From positions 372,001 through 436,000 of the forward strand of contig NZ_CP133597.1 of assembly GCF_031200575.1 (NCBI RefSeq): 64,000 nt of DNA. Direction: 5' to 3'. Under the pieces are notes generated by a model. It was given only the letters and a program-made list of their open reading frames with translations. It had not been told where the DNA came from and did no database searches. This stretch comes from Ferroplasma sp. (GTDB taxonomy: Archaea; Thermoplasmatota; Thermoplasmata; Thermoplasmatales; Thermoplasmataceae). This document shows positions 36,421 to 46,171 of the stretch, piece by piece. A program made the position numbers and the translations under genes. Positions within the stretch are counted from its first letter, which is position 1. The number at the start of each line of letters is the position of its first letter.

Positions 36421-37406
36421 GAATCCACTCCCACTATCTCATCCATTATATACCTGTCATTGCTCTTGAACCCGAAGATCTGTTCGAATTCTATAGGTGT
36501 AAGTATGGGTATCCTGAATTTTTCACCATCATCAATGGAAACTCTCGGGCAGCCTGTAAATACAGCGGCATCACACATAAGATTTTCTATATCCACTGGA
36601 TTTATATTGTCTGCCGTTACTATTATGGCATCCCTCCCCATTTCCTTTACCTTCCCGTAAATGCTGTACGCAAGTTTCTTCCTGTACTGACCGATTTTTG
36701 TGTCTATAATTATGGCGAATTTTTTTGCATCCAGTGCTGGCTCTATCCTGGCATATCTCTTTCTGAGAAATCTTTCAATTTCTGGTTTTATGTTCCTTAT
36801 GGACTTCTGGTTAAGGTCCAGTATGTAAACTGGCCTGTCTGTGGATAACTGGGCACCTATTCCATGGAAGAGGCCAGTGCTCACAAGTAGGTATGCATCG
36901 ACCCTGTTCGATATGGAATGTGCCGAACTGAAATTGCAGCCCAGAACCTGCCCGGGATATTTCAGCCTTCCATCAACGCTGCCTATGATTACATTGTATC
37001 CAAGTTTCTCAAGTTTTTCCCTGACATACTGCATTTCCTTATAATACTGTACGGATGAAAGAAGGCCTATATTTGAAACCCCATCTTTCGCCAGTATTGA
37101 AAAAACATCATCTTCAAGTTCCACAGTCTTATAATAGTATTCTATAAAAATAACAGGTTTTGTATATTTTATATTGGGGATCTCAGAATGCCCGAACTGG
37201 ACGATGCAGTCAACATCCCTGTAAACCTCCATGTTCCCTATATCACATGCACCGTAAAACGACTGCGAGCTAATAATAACCTTGAACTGTTCTGAAAATT
37301 TATTAAATATATTGAATGATTCCGGTTTCAATCCGTCCGGAATCTGAAGCAGTATTTTCTCTGCCTTACGATTCTTTAACTCTTCTATAGCCTCTTCTAC
37401 ATCCAT
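36402..37406 (-). CDS. dph2: Dph2, diphthamide biosynthesis radical enzyme
   Basis: A 334-residue enzyme. Three Cys are in YGACDIG near residue 53, LGCNFSSAH near residue 155 and TGCPRVS near residue 280, the ligands of the [4Fe-4S] cluster used to cut S-adenosylmethionine. It transfers the aminocarboxypropyl group to the EF-2 histidine, the first step of diphthamide formation. The EF-2 gene at 21.7 kb keeps that His (about 598). Archaeal Dph2 works as a homodimer. Good length match. Confidence 0.92.
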   Translation of the reverse strand: MDVEEAIEELKNRKAEKILLQIPDGLKPESFNIFNKFSEQFKVIISSQSFYGACDIGNMEVYRDVDCIVQFGHSEIPNIKYTKPVIFIEYYYKTVELEDDVFSILAKDGVSNIGLLSSVQYYKEMQYVREKLEKLGYNVIIGSVDGRLKYPGQVLGCNFSSAHSISNRVDAYLLVSTGLFHGIGAQLSTDRPVYILDLNQKSIRNIKPEIERFLRKRYARIEPALDAKKFAIIIDTKIGQYRKKLAYSIYGKVKEMGRDAIIVTADNINPVDIENLMCDAAVFTGCPRVSIDDGEKFRIPILTPIEFEQIFGFKSNDRYIMDEIVGVDSYSPIR

Positions 37407-37431
37407 TCACAGCTTATCGTTTTATATCTAT

Positions 37432-38427
37432 TTAAATATTAAGATTTGAGCTGTGGCCACCGAAAATGGTTGCATTGGGGGTCAGATATTTCTTTATAAA
37501 GTTGATGGCAACATAGGCATTCCCACCATCTATCGCTATGATTGGGTGTACGGGCTCCCCTGGCATTGTAGCCACATCCCCAACTGCAAATATGCCTTCT
37601 ATATTTGTCTGGAATTCATCGTTTACAAGTATATTCCTGCCATTTTTGCTCATCTCTATATTTACAGATTTGAATGTATTTGCCTTGCCAACATGCCCTA
37701 TTGCAACTATCAGGGAATCAATGTTTAATTTCTGTACGCTCTTATCCTGTGCATTTGAAATCGATATGCTGGTGACCCTATCCTTGCCCGATACTTCTGT
37801 TACGGAGCTATTCATAAGCAATGATATCTCCTTATTGTTCATCACGCTGTCCAGTGTTTTTTCAGCTGCCTTGAATTTTTCGCTATGGTGAATGACATAG
37901 ACCTTCTTCGCAGTGCCTGCAAGTTCACTTGCATAATCCAGGGCGGAATCTCCACCACCTACTATGGCGACTACCTGATCCTTGAACCTGTTTATATCCT
38001 TGACTGTGTACTCAACACCGCGGCCTTTGAATTCTTCCTCTCCAGGGCATCCAATTTTTCTTGGTGTGAAATCCCCTATGCCTGTGCATACAAGAACTGC
38101 CTTGCATGTGTATGCCTTTTCCCCATTTACCTCTACGGTAAACTTATCATCACCCGGTATTATATCTGTTACCTTGCTGCTTAGCTTGATTTCACCATCG
38201 AATAATTTTGCCTGCTCATACATCTTATCCCTGAGCTCAGTGGCATTTATCCGTGGTATACCCTGAACGTCATATACCATCTTCTCCGGGTAAAGTTCAG
38301 GTATCTGTCCACCAGTATAGTCAAGGGCCTCCAGGGTTACGCTTTTAATATCCCTGAGCCCTGCAAGAAACGTGGCAAAAAGTCCGGTTGGACCTGCTCC
38401 TATTATAACAAGATCGTAATCCTCCAT
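37432..38427 (-). CDS. Ferredoxin-NADP+ reductase (thioredoxin-reductase-like)
   Basis: A 331-residue FAD/NAD(P) enzyme. FAD site IIGAGPTGLFATFLA near residue 6, NAD(P) site AIVGGGDSALDYASEL near 155, and C-terminal FAVGDVATMPG are present. It has no Cys-x-x-Cys pair, so it is not a thioredoxin reductase; the TGGQIPELYPEK loop fits the ferredoxin-NADP+ reductase subfamily. It would supply NADPH or reduced ferredoxin. The start at 38427 is chosen over a longer frame at 38514 because of a TATA-like run about 10-20 bases upstream and the standard N-terminus. Confidence 0.87.
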   Translation of the reverse strand: MEDYDLVIIGAGPTGLFATFLAGLRDIKSVTLEALDYTGGQIPELYPEKMVYDVQGIPRINATELRDKMYEQAKLFDGEIKLSSKVTDIIPGDDKFTVEVNGEKAYTCKAVLVCTGIGDFTPRKIGCPGEEEFKGRGVEYTVKDINRFKDQVVAIVGGGDSALDYASELAGTAKKVYVIHHSEKFKAAEKTLDSVMNNKEISLLMNSSVTEVSGKDRVTSISISNAQDKSVQKLNIDSLIVAIGHVGKANTFKSVNIEMSKNGRNILVNDEFQTNIEGIFAVGDVATMPGEPVHPIIAIDGGNAYVAINFIKKYLTPNATIFGGHSSNLNI

Positions 38428-38488
38428 GCCACGAATATATAAATGCAATACAAAAACTTTGGTATAATCTAATTTATCATTATGGTGG

Positions 38489-39238
38489 TTATAGCCTGTA
38501 AAGTGTACTGCCAAAATCCTGTGATGCGGTCTCTATGGAAATATACCTTTTATTTCTGTTGGAGAGATATGCCTTAACAGTTTCCAGTGCAGTATCAGGC
38601 GTATTGTTTTTTTCACTCAGGTGGGTAAGTATAATTCTTGTATTATCCCCTGCAGAGATACCTATTGCCTCGGCTGATTGTTCATTGGAAAGATGCCCGT
38701 GATCGCTTCTTATCCTCCTTTTGAGCATTTCCGTATAGGGGCCGGTTCTCAGCATCTCTGGATCATGGTTTGCCTCAATGGCCATGATGTCAGAACCATT
38801 CATTTCATCCAGGAGTTCATCGCTTACAATTCCCAGATCGGAAACCACTGATATCCGTATTCCCCTATTACGTATTATATATACTACAGGGTCCACAGCA
38901 TCATGGTTCACTGAAACCGGGGTAACTGTGAAATTTCCTATGGCTACCTCGCCGTTTATGCCATAACCCTTTTCAAATCTCATTTTATCCAGTGTTCTAG
39001 CCCGTGAGTAAACATCTGCATGCAATTTCCTCGATATGGCCCTGGCACCAGATGAATGGTCTGAATGTTCATGGCTAATAAATATGGACTTTTCAAGGTC
39101 ATCAATGCCCAGCATGGAAGTTTTCTCCAGAAATTTTTTCAGGCTAATGCCACAGTCTATTATGATCATGTCATTTTCATCCCATATCACAGTGGAATTT
39201 CCCCTGCTTCCAGAGGAAAGCATATAAAAGTTAAGCAT
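38489..39238 (-). CDS. Metallo-beta-lactamase-fold hydrolase, YycJ-like
   Basis: A 249-residue protein with metal ligands in SHEHSDHSSG near residue 55 and later His/Asp positions (VNHDAVDP, ANHDPEML, GHLSNEQ). The N-terminal LSSGSRGNST is typical of the YycJ/WalJ group, proposed to act on DNA ends or as a hydrolase. The exact substrate in archaea is unknown. Its 3' end overlaps the untranslated upstream part of the reductase gene. Confidence 0.85.
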   Translation of the reverse strand: MLNFYMLSSGSRGNSTVIWDENDMIIIDCGISLKKFLEKTSMLGIDDLEKSIFISHEHSDHSSGARAISRKLHADVYSRARTLDKMRFEKGYGINGEVAIGNFTVTPVSVNHDAVDPVVYIIRNRGIRISVVSDLGIVSDELLDEMNGSDIMAIEANHDPEMLRTGPYTEMLKRRIRSDHGHLSNEQSAEAIGISAGDNTRIILTHLSEKNNTPDTALETVKAYLSNRNKRYISIETASQDFGSTLYRL

Positions 39239-39344
39239 AAACTCTACATACGTTTTTTCTATATTTTTTTATCCAATTTTATTCCTTATTATTGATTTAA
39301 TTATATTTATATATTTATATAATATATACTATGAGGTGGCAATA

Positions 39345-39560
39345 ATGTCAGACCTATCAGGCAATGCAGAAAAGATATACGATTCCTTAAAGGCAATGGG
39401 AGCTGTTTCAGAGGAAAAGCTGAAAACAGCAGATGATATAATGAAAAAAGCATCACTGGGGAAGGGCCTTGTTAATGCAGGGCTAAAGGAACTGATAGAT
39501 AAAAAGGTTGTAAAAAGGGTGGCAAGGCAGAAAAGTGCAGGGTATTTTATAATAAAGTAG
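39345..39560 (+). CDS. Small winged-helix-like protein
   Basis: A 71-residue protein with an alpha-helical pattern and a terminal beta hairpin (KKVVKRVARQKSAGYFIIK), as in small winged-helix DNA-binding proteins. The frame could begin at GTG 39336, but ATG 39345 has GAGGTGG at 39334-39340 as a strong ribosome binding site. A strong TATA-like region precedes it, suggesting good expression. The family is not firmly recognised; a chromatin or regulatory role is possible. Confidence 0.65.
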   Translation: MSDLSGNAEKIYDSLKAMGAVSEEKLKTADDIMKKASLGKGLVNAGLKELIDKKVVKRVARQKSAGYFIIK

Positions 39561-39663
39561 ATAAACTTTATCTATACTCTCCCTGCCTTCAATATAACAT
39601 TTATTTTATAACCATGAATTGATAAAACTTATATAGTCACATTTCCTTTATTAATTATAAGGT

Positions 39664-40791
39664 ATGGTAACTCTAATACTGAATGTGGACCGTGATAATG
39701 ATTACGGCATAAAGGCTGGTATAGAAGGTCCTGTTACAGGGTATGGCGATTGCTATAACGCAGCCCTTAAGCTAATCTCAGTGGATCCCGAGGATTCAGA
39801 TGCAAATGCACTTTTTGGTACAATTAAACTTTATGAGGATTTGAAGAGAAAAAATGAGAATGTGGAAATTGCCCTTATCACAGGGGACGATGATGTGGGA
39901 TCAAAATCTGACGAAATATTGAGTAAACAGCTTGACGATGTGCTCAGCATGGAGCATTATGATGATCTCATACTGGTTTCAGACGGTGCTGAGGATGATT
40001 ATATAACTCCCATAATATCATCAAGAATAAAAATAAGGTATGTAAAGCATATTCTGGTAAGGCATAACGAAAATATAGAATCACTTTATTATTACATTAT
40101 ACGGGGAATACGGGACAAAAAAATAGCAAGAAAATTTACGATCCCCGTAGGGCTGCTTCTGTTAAGTTACGGCCTGTCACTGCTGATTTTTACCCTTTAT
40201 TATATGATACTAACAAAATCCTATATAATTAACCCGGGAAGCGGTGCAGTAATGCTGGTAACTATAATCCTGGGGGCGTATTTTGTCGCAAGGGCAGTGG
40301 AATTAAACCAGCTTATTGTCAGGCTTGCAGTGAATATGAAAGAGTATTCGCAGGAGGCAAAGATTTCCATGCTATCCTACGTGGTTTCCTTCTTCATCAT
40401 AGTTATTGGAATTGCATACAGCTATGAATCCACAGTCAGGAGGGTGCCTATACTGAACAAAATTCTCCTGTTCCTTACAGTTTTTGTATGGTGGATATTT
40501 GCGTCCTTTGTTTCAAAGGAGCTCTTTGATGCCTTTGATATTTACATAGAGGAAAGGCATGGCATGTCCAGAATGTGGTACGGGATTGCCTTTTCACTCT
40601 CCATGGCACTGATATTCTATGGCATGATAAATTATATAAGGTACATTGTTGGTTTTATACCTCTCTCTGTGATGACCGTGTATTTCGGGTATATCATAGC
40701 CGGAATTGTAATTGCGCTTTCTGCCTCTGCAGTGCATAAATATTTTTCATCCATAAAGAGCAAAAATGGAAATGTTATGGAGATAAAATGA
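39664..40791 (+). CDS. DUF373 family membrane protein
   Basis: A 375-residue protein of an archaeal family of unknown function. The first ~155 residues are a soluble alpha/beta domain starting LILNVDRDNDYG, with conserved ITGDDDVG and LVSDGAEDDY loops that might bind metal or nucleotide. About six to seven hydrophobic helices follow from about residue 160 to 365. It overlaps mptE by 4 bases, so they form an operon, possibly linking it to pterin or cofactor metabolism. Confidence 0.85.
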   Translation: MVTLILNVDRDNDYGIKAGIEGPVTGYGDCYNAALKLISVDPEDSDANALFGTIKLYEDLKRKNENVEIALITGDDDVGSKSDEILSKQLDDVLSMEHYDDLILVSDGAEDDYITPIISSRIKIRYVKHILVRHNENIESLYYYIIRGIRDKKIARKFTIPVGLLLLSYGLSLLIFTLYYMILTKSYIINPGSGAVMLVTIILGAYFVARAVELNQLIVRLAVNMKEYSQEAKISMLSYVVSFFIIVIGIAYSYESTVRRVPILNKILLFLTVFVWWIFASFVSKELFDAFDIYIEERHGMSRMWYGIAFSLSMALIFYGMINYIRYIVGFIPLSVMTVYFGYIIAGIVIALSASAVHKYFSSIKSKNGNVMEIK

Positions 40792-41462
40792 AATTCTGTG
40801 AATGGTTTCCACTTTACCTAAGAATTACGGATTCTCTTGGGATAAACAGGACAGAGGATTATACATCATCTATGGAACTCCATAGATTAATTCATAATGA
40901 TATATCTTTACTTGAACGGTACCGTGGGAGAAATGCCTTTATAATCGGAAATGGACCTGACCTTGAGGATGCCCTTACAACTGTATCAGGGGGATACGTT
41001 GTTGTTGCCGATTCGGCCATAGACACATATATGGAACTGCGGGGGATACCTGATATTATAGTATCTGACCTGGATGGGAATATAGAATCAATAATAGATT
41101 CCTCAAGGAAAGGGTCTTCAATAGTCCTGCATGCACATGGAGATAACCGGGAAAAAATATTGCACTATGCAAAATATTTCCCAGATTCTGTGGCTACGAC
41201 ACAGAATATCCCCCTGATACATCTTTATAATTTTGGTGGATTCAGCGATGGGGACCGGGCTGCATTTCTTGCTGACCATCTTGGTGCTGGAATAATAACC
41301 TTAATAGGATTCGATTTTAACCATGTTAATAAAAAAAATTATTATGATAGTAATTCCATGATCAGAAAGAGCATAAAGCTGGCATGGGCAAAATACCTCT
41401 TAAACTGCCTTGCAAATTCCCGGGGGAGTGATTTCACTGAAGGCAGTGTTATTGAAATCTAG
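40788..41462 (+). CDS. mptE: MptE, 6-hydroxymethyl-dihydropterin pyrophosphokinase
   Basis: A 224-residue archaeal enzyme (DUF115). Motifs GNGPDLED near residue 54, VSDLDGN near 88 and HAHGDN near 108 are those of MptE, which puts pyrophosphate on 6-hydroxymethyl-7,8-dihydropterin for folate or methanopterin-type cofactors. It is unrelated to bacterial FolK. Its presence suggests a C1-carrying pterin in this organism. It overlaps DUF373 upstream by 4 bases and converges with comB. Confidence 0.85.
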   Translation: MKFCEWFPLYLRITDSLGINRTEDYTSSMELHRLIHNDISLLERYRGRNAFIIGNGPDLEDALTTVSGGYVVVADSAIDTYMELRGIPDIIVSDLDGNIESIIDSSRKGSSIVLHAHGDNREKILHYAKYFPDSVATTQNIPLIHLYNFGGFSDGDRAAFLADHLGAGIITLIGFDFNHVNKKNYYDSNSMIRKSIKLAWAKYLLNCLANSRGSDFTEGSVIEI

Positions 41463-42121
41463 TTCTTTACCAGTGGCATAATCTTTCCATCGCTATATAT
41501 AATCGGGTTTTTGTAAAGGTCGACCTGTAATGAGCTCTCTATGTCCGCTCCAGCCCCCATGATTTTGAGCCTCTTCGACCCATGGCTTTCCCTTATCTGG
41601 TTGCAGTAGTCCTGTACGTTAACATCATTACCTTCCAGTTTGCTTTTTAGCATATTCGCATATATGTAATCCTCATCAGATATTCCATCTGGCCTGTTAG
41701 AGACTATTATAGACACTCTTTCCATATCCTTAACTGCATTGTATGTTGCAGTGAAGTTTATAAAAGATGATATGTAAATATCACCAGGGTATTCAATAAT
41801 TTTAAAAAGAACCTTTATTCCATTGGTGGATGTGAACAGAAGGGTTTTTCCTGATAAATCCGTATTCATTATAACGCTGGGTGAATTGCCATAATTAAAT
41901 CCAGGAATTCTGATGCCATATCTCTCCCCGCTTGTGAGGTAATCAGGATTTTTGGATTTCATCTTTCTGGTTTCTGTTACCGTTCTCACAGGTATTATAG
42001 AAGATGCGCCCCTGTAAATCATTAGCGGTATTGTTGTGGTTGCCCTGAAAATATCTATGAGAACCTTTGTTGAATCATCAAATTTTTTTTCCTTTCTGCC
42101 ATCAATAATATTAACATTCAT
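41459..42121 (-). CDS. comB: ComB family 2-phosphosulfolactate phosphatase
   Basis: A 220-residue protein with the ComB signatures DIFRATTTI near residue 24, SGERYGIRIPGFNYGNSP near 65 and STNGIKVL near 98. In methanogens ComB removes phosphate from phosphosulfolactate for coenzyme M. Non-methanogens also carry the family, where the substrate may be different. It converges with mptE by 4 bases, and a ThDP-dependent enzyme is divergent 140 bases away. The true substrate here is unknown. Confidence 0.82.
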   Translation of the reverse strand: MNVNIIDGRKEKKFDDSTKVLIDIFRATTTIPLMIYRGASSIIPVRTVTETRKMKSKNPDYLTSGERYGIRIPGFNYGNSPSVIMNTDLSGKTLLFTSTNGIKVLFKIIEYPGDIYISSFINFTATYNAVKDMERVSIIVSNRPDGISDEDYIYANMLKSKLEGNDVNVQDYCNQIRESHGSKRLKIMGAGADIESSLQVDLYKNPIIYSDGKIMPLVKN

Positions 42122-42260
42122 CTATAACGGATATCCTTTTTATATATCTTATTTTTTATTTCTTACATATATAGAATACTAAATATATTCATATAATTCA
42201 TATTTTTATGTGTTTGCCAATCAATAGCAAACAATATATATCACCTGAAATTAAATTAAT

Positions 42261-43949
42261 ATGAACGGAGCCAGGTCTATTTTAGAAATGCTCAAAAAAT
42301 ATCATGTGGATCATGTTTTCGGCCTGATTGGGGAAACTTCCTTCCCATTATATTATGAATGGGAAAGTTTTGAGGGGATAAACCACATATCTGGCAGGGA
42401 TGAAAGGAATGTTGCAATAATGGCAGAGGCATACGCCAGGGTATCATCAAAGCCCGGAGTATGTGAAGTTCCTGGAGTTGGGGCATCCTACACTCTACCT
42501 GCCATTGTAGAAGCCTATACCAGCGGGACACCACTGATTGAACTTTCCAGTGATATTTCCACAGATTCCATGAAGAAAAACGTACTTACAGAATACGATA
42601 AAACCTTCATGTTTTCTGGTGTGACGAGGAAGGTTCTGAATGTGGCTACGCCTGGAGATATACCCAGGATGATCAGATACGGGTTCAGGATAGCAACAAC
42701 CCCACCATCCGGCCCTGTTTTTATCAATTTTCCCTTAAATGTGTATAAGGAAGGTGTCAGTGAATCGGAACTCTATTCAGACGATACATTTTCCAGATTC
42801 CCATCCATAAGGCAATCATGTGACGACGCATCAATAGCCAGGGCTGCAAAAATGGTGGTTGAGGCTTCAAGGCCTGTAATAATATGCGGTCAGGGCGTTC
42901 TTTATTCAGGTGCCTGGGCACCTATTCTGGAACTTTCAGAAATGCTTTCCATACCCGTCGGTACAACCATTTCAGGGAAAGGCAGTTTTCCTGAGAACCA
43001 TCCATTATCAATAGGTGTGGTAGGCAGCAGGGGTGGAAGTGAAATATCCCGTAACGAGGTGGACTCTGCGGATCTGATATTTTTCATTGGCACCAATACT
43101 GATTCTGCCTCAACATCATGGTGGAAGTCTCCCAATCCATCCAGGCATGTACAGATTATACAGCTGGATAGTGACGTATCCCAGCTGGGTAATAACTATA
43201 AAATTGCAATCGGTCTTCTTGGTGATGCCCTTGAAGTTCTTTCAAGAATCAATATATTAATACGGAAAATTGTTCAAAAAAGGAAGTATTCGAATGAAAT
43301 ACTGGATGCCAGAAATATATGGGAATCCAGCTTTATTGGATCAGTAAAGTATAATTCCCATGTGAACCCTGCTAAATTTATAAAATACCTGATGGAATAC
43401 GACGAAAAATTCAGGATCATCACAGCAGATCCCGGAGTAGGTGCCATTTACACTTCTGCGTTCTACCGTTGCACAAAACCGGGAAGAAAATTCCTTTTTA
43501 ACTACTCTGCCGGGGGACTGGGTTTCGCACTCCCTGCGGCCATAGGGGCATACTACGCAGCTGGATCCACGATAGTGTGCCTCACATCTGATGGGAGCAT
43601 GGGTTTTGTTCAGGGGGAACTTGAGACTGTGGCCAGATATAATATTGGGGTTAAGGTTTTCATATTCAACAATAGATCATTTGGATGGATACGGGCGACA
43701 ATGGTTTCAGATTATGGAAGGATCCTCAGTGGGATAGATTTTTATGATACTAAATATAGTAAAATTGCTGATGCATTTTCCATGAAATATATACGTATTG
43801 AAAGGGATTCAGATATAGAGCCAGGAATAAAAGATGCATTTTCTGATTCGTCTCCAGTTATTATAGAGGTCATGGTGCTTCCGGAGGATAAACTCCTGCC
43901 CCCGGTGCCTGAATGGAAACATATAGCCGATAATGCAAGAAGGCTCTGA
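42261..43949 (+). CDS. ThDP-dependent enzyme, acetolactate synthase-like
   Basis: A 562-residue enzyme with three ThDP-family domains. The catalytic Glu is in GRDERNVAIMAEAYAR near residue 48. The C-terminal ThDP site is TSDGSMGFVQGEL near residue 440, with NN about 28 residues later, giving the usual Asp-Asn pair; the first Gly of GDG is Ser here. The overall layout is acetolactate-synthase-like, but pyruvate oxidases, sulfoacetaldehyde- and benzoylformate-type enzymes look similar. No small regulatory subunit is nearby. Confidence 0.82.
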   Translation: MNGARSILEMLKKYHVDHVFGLIGETSFPLYYEWESFEGINHISGRDERNVAIMAEAYARVSSKPGVCEVPGVGASYTLPAIVEAYTSGTPLIELSSDISTDSMKKNVLTEYDKTFMFSGVTRKVLNVATPGDIPRMIRYGFRIATTPPSGPVFINFPLNVYKEGVSESELYSDDTFSRFPSIRQSCDDASIARAAKMVVEASRPVIICGQGVLYSGAWAPILELSEMLSIPVGTTISGKGSFPENHPLSIGVVGSRGGSEISRNEVDSADLIFFIGTNTDSASTSWWKSPNPSRHVQIIQLDSDVSQLGNNYKIAIGLLGDALEVLSRINILIRKIVQKRKYSNEILDARNIWESSFIGSVKYNSHVNPAKFIKYLMEYDEKFRIITADPGVGAIYTSAFYRCTKPGRKFLFNYSAGGLGFALPAAIGAYYAAGSTIVCLTSDGSMGFVQGELETVARYNIGVKVFIFNNRSFGWIRATMVSDYGRILSGIDFYDTKYSKIADAFSMKYIRIERDSDIEPGIKDAFSDSSPVIIEVMVLPEDKLLPPVPEWKHIADNARRL

Positions 43950-44020
43950 GGGGCGATGCAGGGAGGTACCGCTGTAGTTGCTTTCCTGACGGGTTGTTGA
44001 AATCCCAGAAATACCTGCCA
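43950..44020. other. GC-rich structured intergenic segment, possible RNA
   Basis: This stretch directly after the ThDP enzyme is clearly richer in G and C than the surrounding intergenic DNA and can fold: GCAGG pairs with CCTGC, TTTC with GAAA, and GGG with CCC inside. It is not a tRNA because no acceptor stem matches. A small RNA or 3' structure are both possible. The L11 promoter lies after it. Confidence 0.35.
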
Positions 44021-44085
44021 AAATAATAATAAAAAGAAAATATTAAAAATGAGTTAGAAATACGGTATAATTGAAGGTGTAATAA

Positions 44086-44562
44086 ATGGTAGCAGTCAAG
44101 ACAATGGTTGAGGGTGGAAAGGCAACAACAGGTCCACCTCTGGGCCCGGCCCTAGGTCCCCTGGGACTGAATCTGGGTCAGGTTATAAAGGATATAAACG
44201 AAAAAACAAAATCATTTGCAGGAATGCAGGTCCCTGTAACTGTTAATGTTGTGGACCCATCCACTAAAAAGTATGAGATTATAATAGGAGTTCCCCCAAC
44301 CTCAGCTTTGCTGAAAAAAGAGGCGGGGATTGAAAAGGGATCCGGCAAAAATAAGGAATCATATGCCGGAAATCTGACATTGGATCAGATAAAGAAGGTT
44401 GCGGAGTCCAAAAAATCCGCCTTACTTTCATACAATATGAAAGGAGCTGTCCTTGAAGTTCTGGGTACAGCGCTTTCACTGGGAATAACAGTGGAAGGAA
44501 AGAACGCTGCTGAAATACAGCAGAAAATCAAGGCCGGCGAAATAGATGTCGGTGAGCAGTAA
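44086..44562 (+). CDS. rpl11: Ribosomal protein L11
   Basis: A 158-residue protein of the GTPase-associated centre of the 50S subunit. GGKATTGPPLGPALGPLGLNLGQV near the start is the factor-binding N-terminal signature, and the C-terminal rRNA-binding domain is complete. GGTG at 44076-44079 is the binding site before ATG 44086. It is the first gene of L11-L1-L10-L12; the start of rpl1 overlaps its stop by 1 base. Confidence 0.97.
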   Translation: MVAVKTMVEGGKATTGPPLGPALGPLGLNLGQVIKDINEKTKSFAGMQVPVTVNVVDPSTKKYEIIIGVPPTSALLKKEAGIEKGSGKNKESYAGNLTLDQIKKVAESKKSALLSYNMKGAVLEVLGTALSLGITVEGKNAAEIQQKIKAGEIDVGEQ

Positions 44563-45206
44563 TGGCAAATAGTATTATAGAAGATATAAAAAAAGTAAAG
44601 GAATCCAAGAAACGCAAGTTTGAAGAAAGCATTGAGGTTGGAATAAACCTCAAAGATGTTGATATGGCAGACCCAAAAAACAGGATAAATGAGGAGATTA
44701 TCCTCCCTGCAGGAAGGGGCAAGGAGATAAAAATAGGTCTCATAGCCAGTGAAGAAATGCGCCTCAAGGCAAAGAATGCAGATTTCACGTATTCTCTAGA
44801 AGATCTGAATAATTTTGCGGATGACAAAAAGGCGTTTAAGAAGGTAGCCAAGGGCATAGACTTCTTTGTTGCCGAATCTACGTTGATGGGGAACATAGGT
44901 AAAAACCTGGGTATTATCCTGGGTCCAAGGGGCAAAATGCCCAAGCCAATGGCTCCCGGACAGGACCCAACCCCTGTTATAGAAAATCTGAAGAAGAGTG
45001 TCAGGGCCAGGAGCAGGGACAAGATTACATTTCATGTCCCTGTAGGCACCAGATCCATGAGTGATGAGGACCTTTACACAAATATCAACACAGTAATGAA
45101 AAGGGTAATCTCACATCTTGACAAGGGTAAGGGAAACATATCCTCTGCCTATATAAAGAGTACAATGGGCAGTGCGGTTGAAATTAATTTAGGTGATATA
45201 GAATGA
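44562..45206 (+). CDS. rpl1: Ribosomal protein L1
   Basis: A 214-residue protein that forms the L1 stalk. [11 protein letters not shown] near residue 125 is the conserved interdomain loop. The N-terminal [24 protein letters not shown] is typical. In methanogens L1 represses its own operon by binding mRNA; a similar site has not been identified here. The end overlaps rpl10 by 4 bases. Confidence 0.97.
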   Translation: MANSIIEDIKKVKESKKRKFEESIEVGINLKDVDMADPKNRINEEIILPAGRGKEIKIGLIASEEMRLKAKNADFTYSLEDLNNFADDKKAFKKVAKGIDFFVAESTLMGNIGKNLGIILGPRGKMPKPMAPGQDPTPVIENLKKSVRARSRDKITFHVPVGTRSMSDEDLYTNINTVMKRVISHLDKGKGNISSAYIKSTMGSAVEINLGDIE

Positions 45207-46162
45207 GAGAGCCAGCACAGTGGAAGGTAGATTTGGTTAATTCCATTACAGAGGAAATAAATGAAAGCCCGGTATCTGCCGTAATAAGCATAAAGGGACT
45301 TAGAAATAAGGAGTTCCAGAAGATAAGAAACGATGTCAGGGGGCAGATCAGGATACAGGTTTTCAGGGCAAGACTGCTCAGGCTCGCACTGGAGAAATCC
45401 AATAAGAAGAATATCAAAGGCTTAAGTGAATACACAAAGGGACAGGTGGCCCTGATAACAACCACAGAATCCCCGAAGAAGGTTTACGATACCCTTGTCT
45501 CCAGGAGGACAAAGGCAGCAGCACGTGGTGGTGAAATTGCCGAGGAGGATATAGTCATAGAACCCAAGGAAACATCGTTCCCACCAGGGCCAATGATATC
45601 TATATTCCAGAAGGCAGGCATACCTGCAGGAATAGAAAAGGGTAAGATAGTAATTAAGAGCGAGGTTACGCTGGTCAAAAAGGGATCTGTAATATCCAAG
45701 GACAAGGCTCAGGTTATGGAGAAACTGGAAATACTTCCAGTTACCGTGGGCCTGGAGATGATAGCTGCTTACAGCGATGGACTGATATACACATCTGATG
45801 CCCTGTCTATTACTGTAGAGCAGATAGTATCAGATATTGCCGGAGCTTTCCTTAAGGCTAAGGCACTGGCGTTGAAGACAAACTTCCTTGTACCCGAGAT
45901 AATACCTGAGCTAATGTCCAGGGCATATCTAGAGGCCCAGAGTCTGGCATTCGCCACAAACTTTGTGGATGAAAAGAATATAGATATTTTTATAAGGAAA
46001 GCTGTAATAAACGCTACAACTCTAAATTCATTAATAAATAAAGATTTAAACAATGAAAACATAGAGAATGAAAACCCTGAAAAGGAAAGCAAGCCAGAGG
46101 AAAAGAAAGATGAAGGATCTGAAGATGACGCAGCAGCGGGTCTCGGGTCTTTATTTGGATGA
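45203..46162 (+). CDS. rpl10: Ribosomal protein L10 (P0)
   Basis: A 319-residue P0-type protein that binds the 23S stalk base and L12 dimers. The family core is followed by long helices for L12 binding, and an acidic hinge with the shared stalk tail [10 protein letters not shown] at the end. The same tail occurs at the end of L12. It overlaps rpl1 by 4 bases, and the binding site for rpl12 (GAGGTGA) overlaps its stop codon. Confidence 0.97.
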   Translation: MREPAQWKVDLVNSITEEINESPVSAVISIKGLRNKEFQKIRNDVRGQIRIQVFRARLLRLALEKSNKKNIKGLSEYTKGQVALITTTESPKKVYDTLVSRRTKAAARGGEIAEEDIVIEPKETSFPPGPMISIFQKAGIPAGIEKGKIVIKSEVTLVKKGSVISKDKAQVMEKLEILPVTVGLEMIAAYSDGLIYTSDALSITVEQIVSDIAGAFLKAKALALKTNFLVPEIIPELMSRAYLEAQSLAFATNFVDEKNIDIFIRKAVINATTLNSLINKDLNNENIENENPEKESKPEEKKDEGSEDDAAAGLGSLFG

Positions 46163-46171
46163 GGTGACAAA

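Noticed and set aside
37432-38427. Thioredoxin reductase
   Set aside because: The fold fits, but the redox Cys-x-x-Cys pair is absent.
43950-44010. tRNA-like segment with a GGG...CCC arm
   Set aside because: No 7-base acceptor pairing, no proper T-loop and no clear anticodon arm, so it is not called a tRNA.
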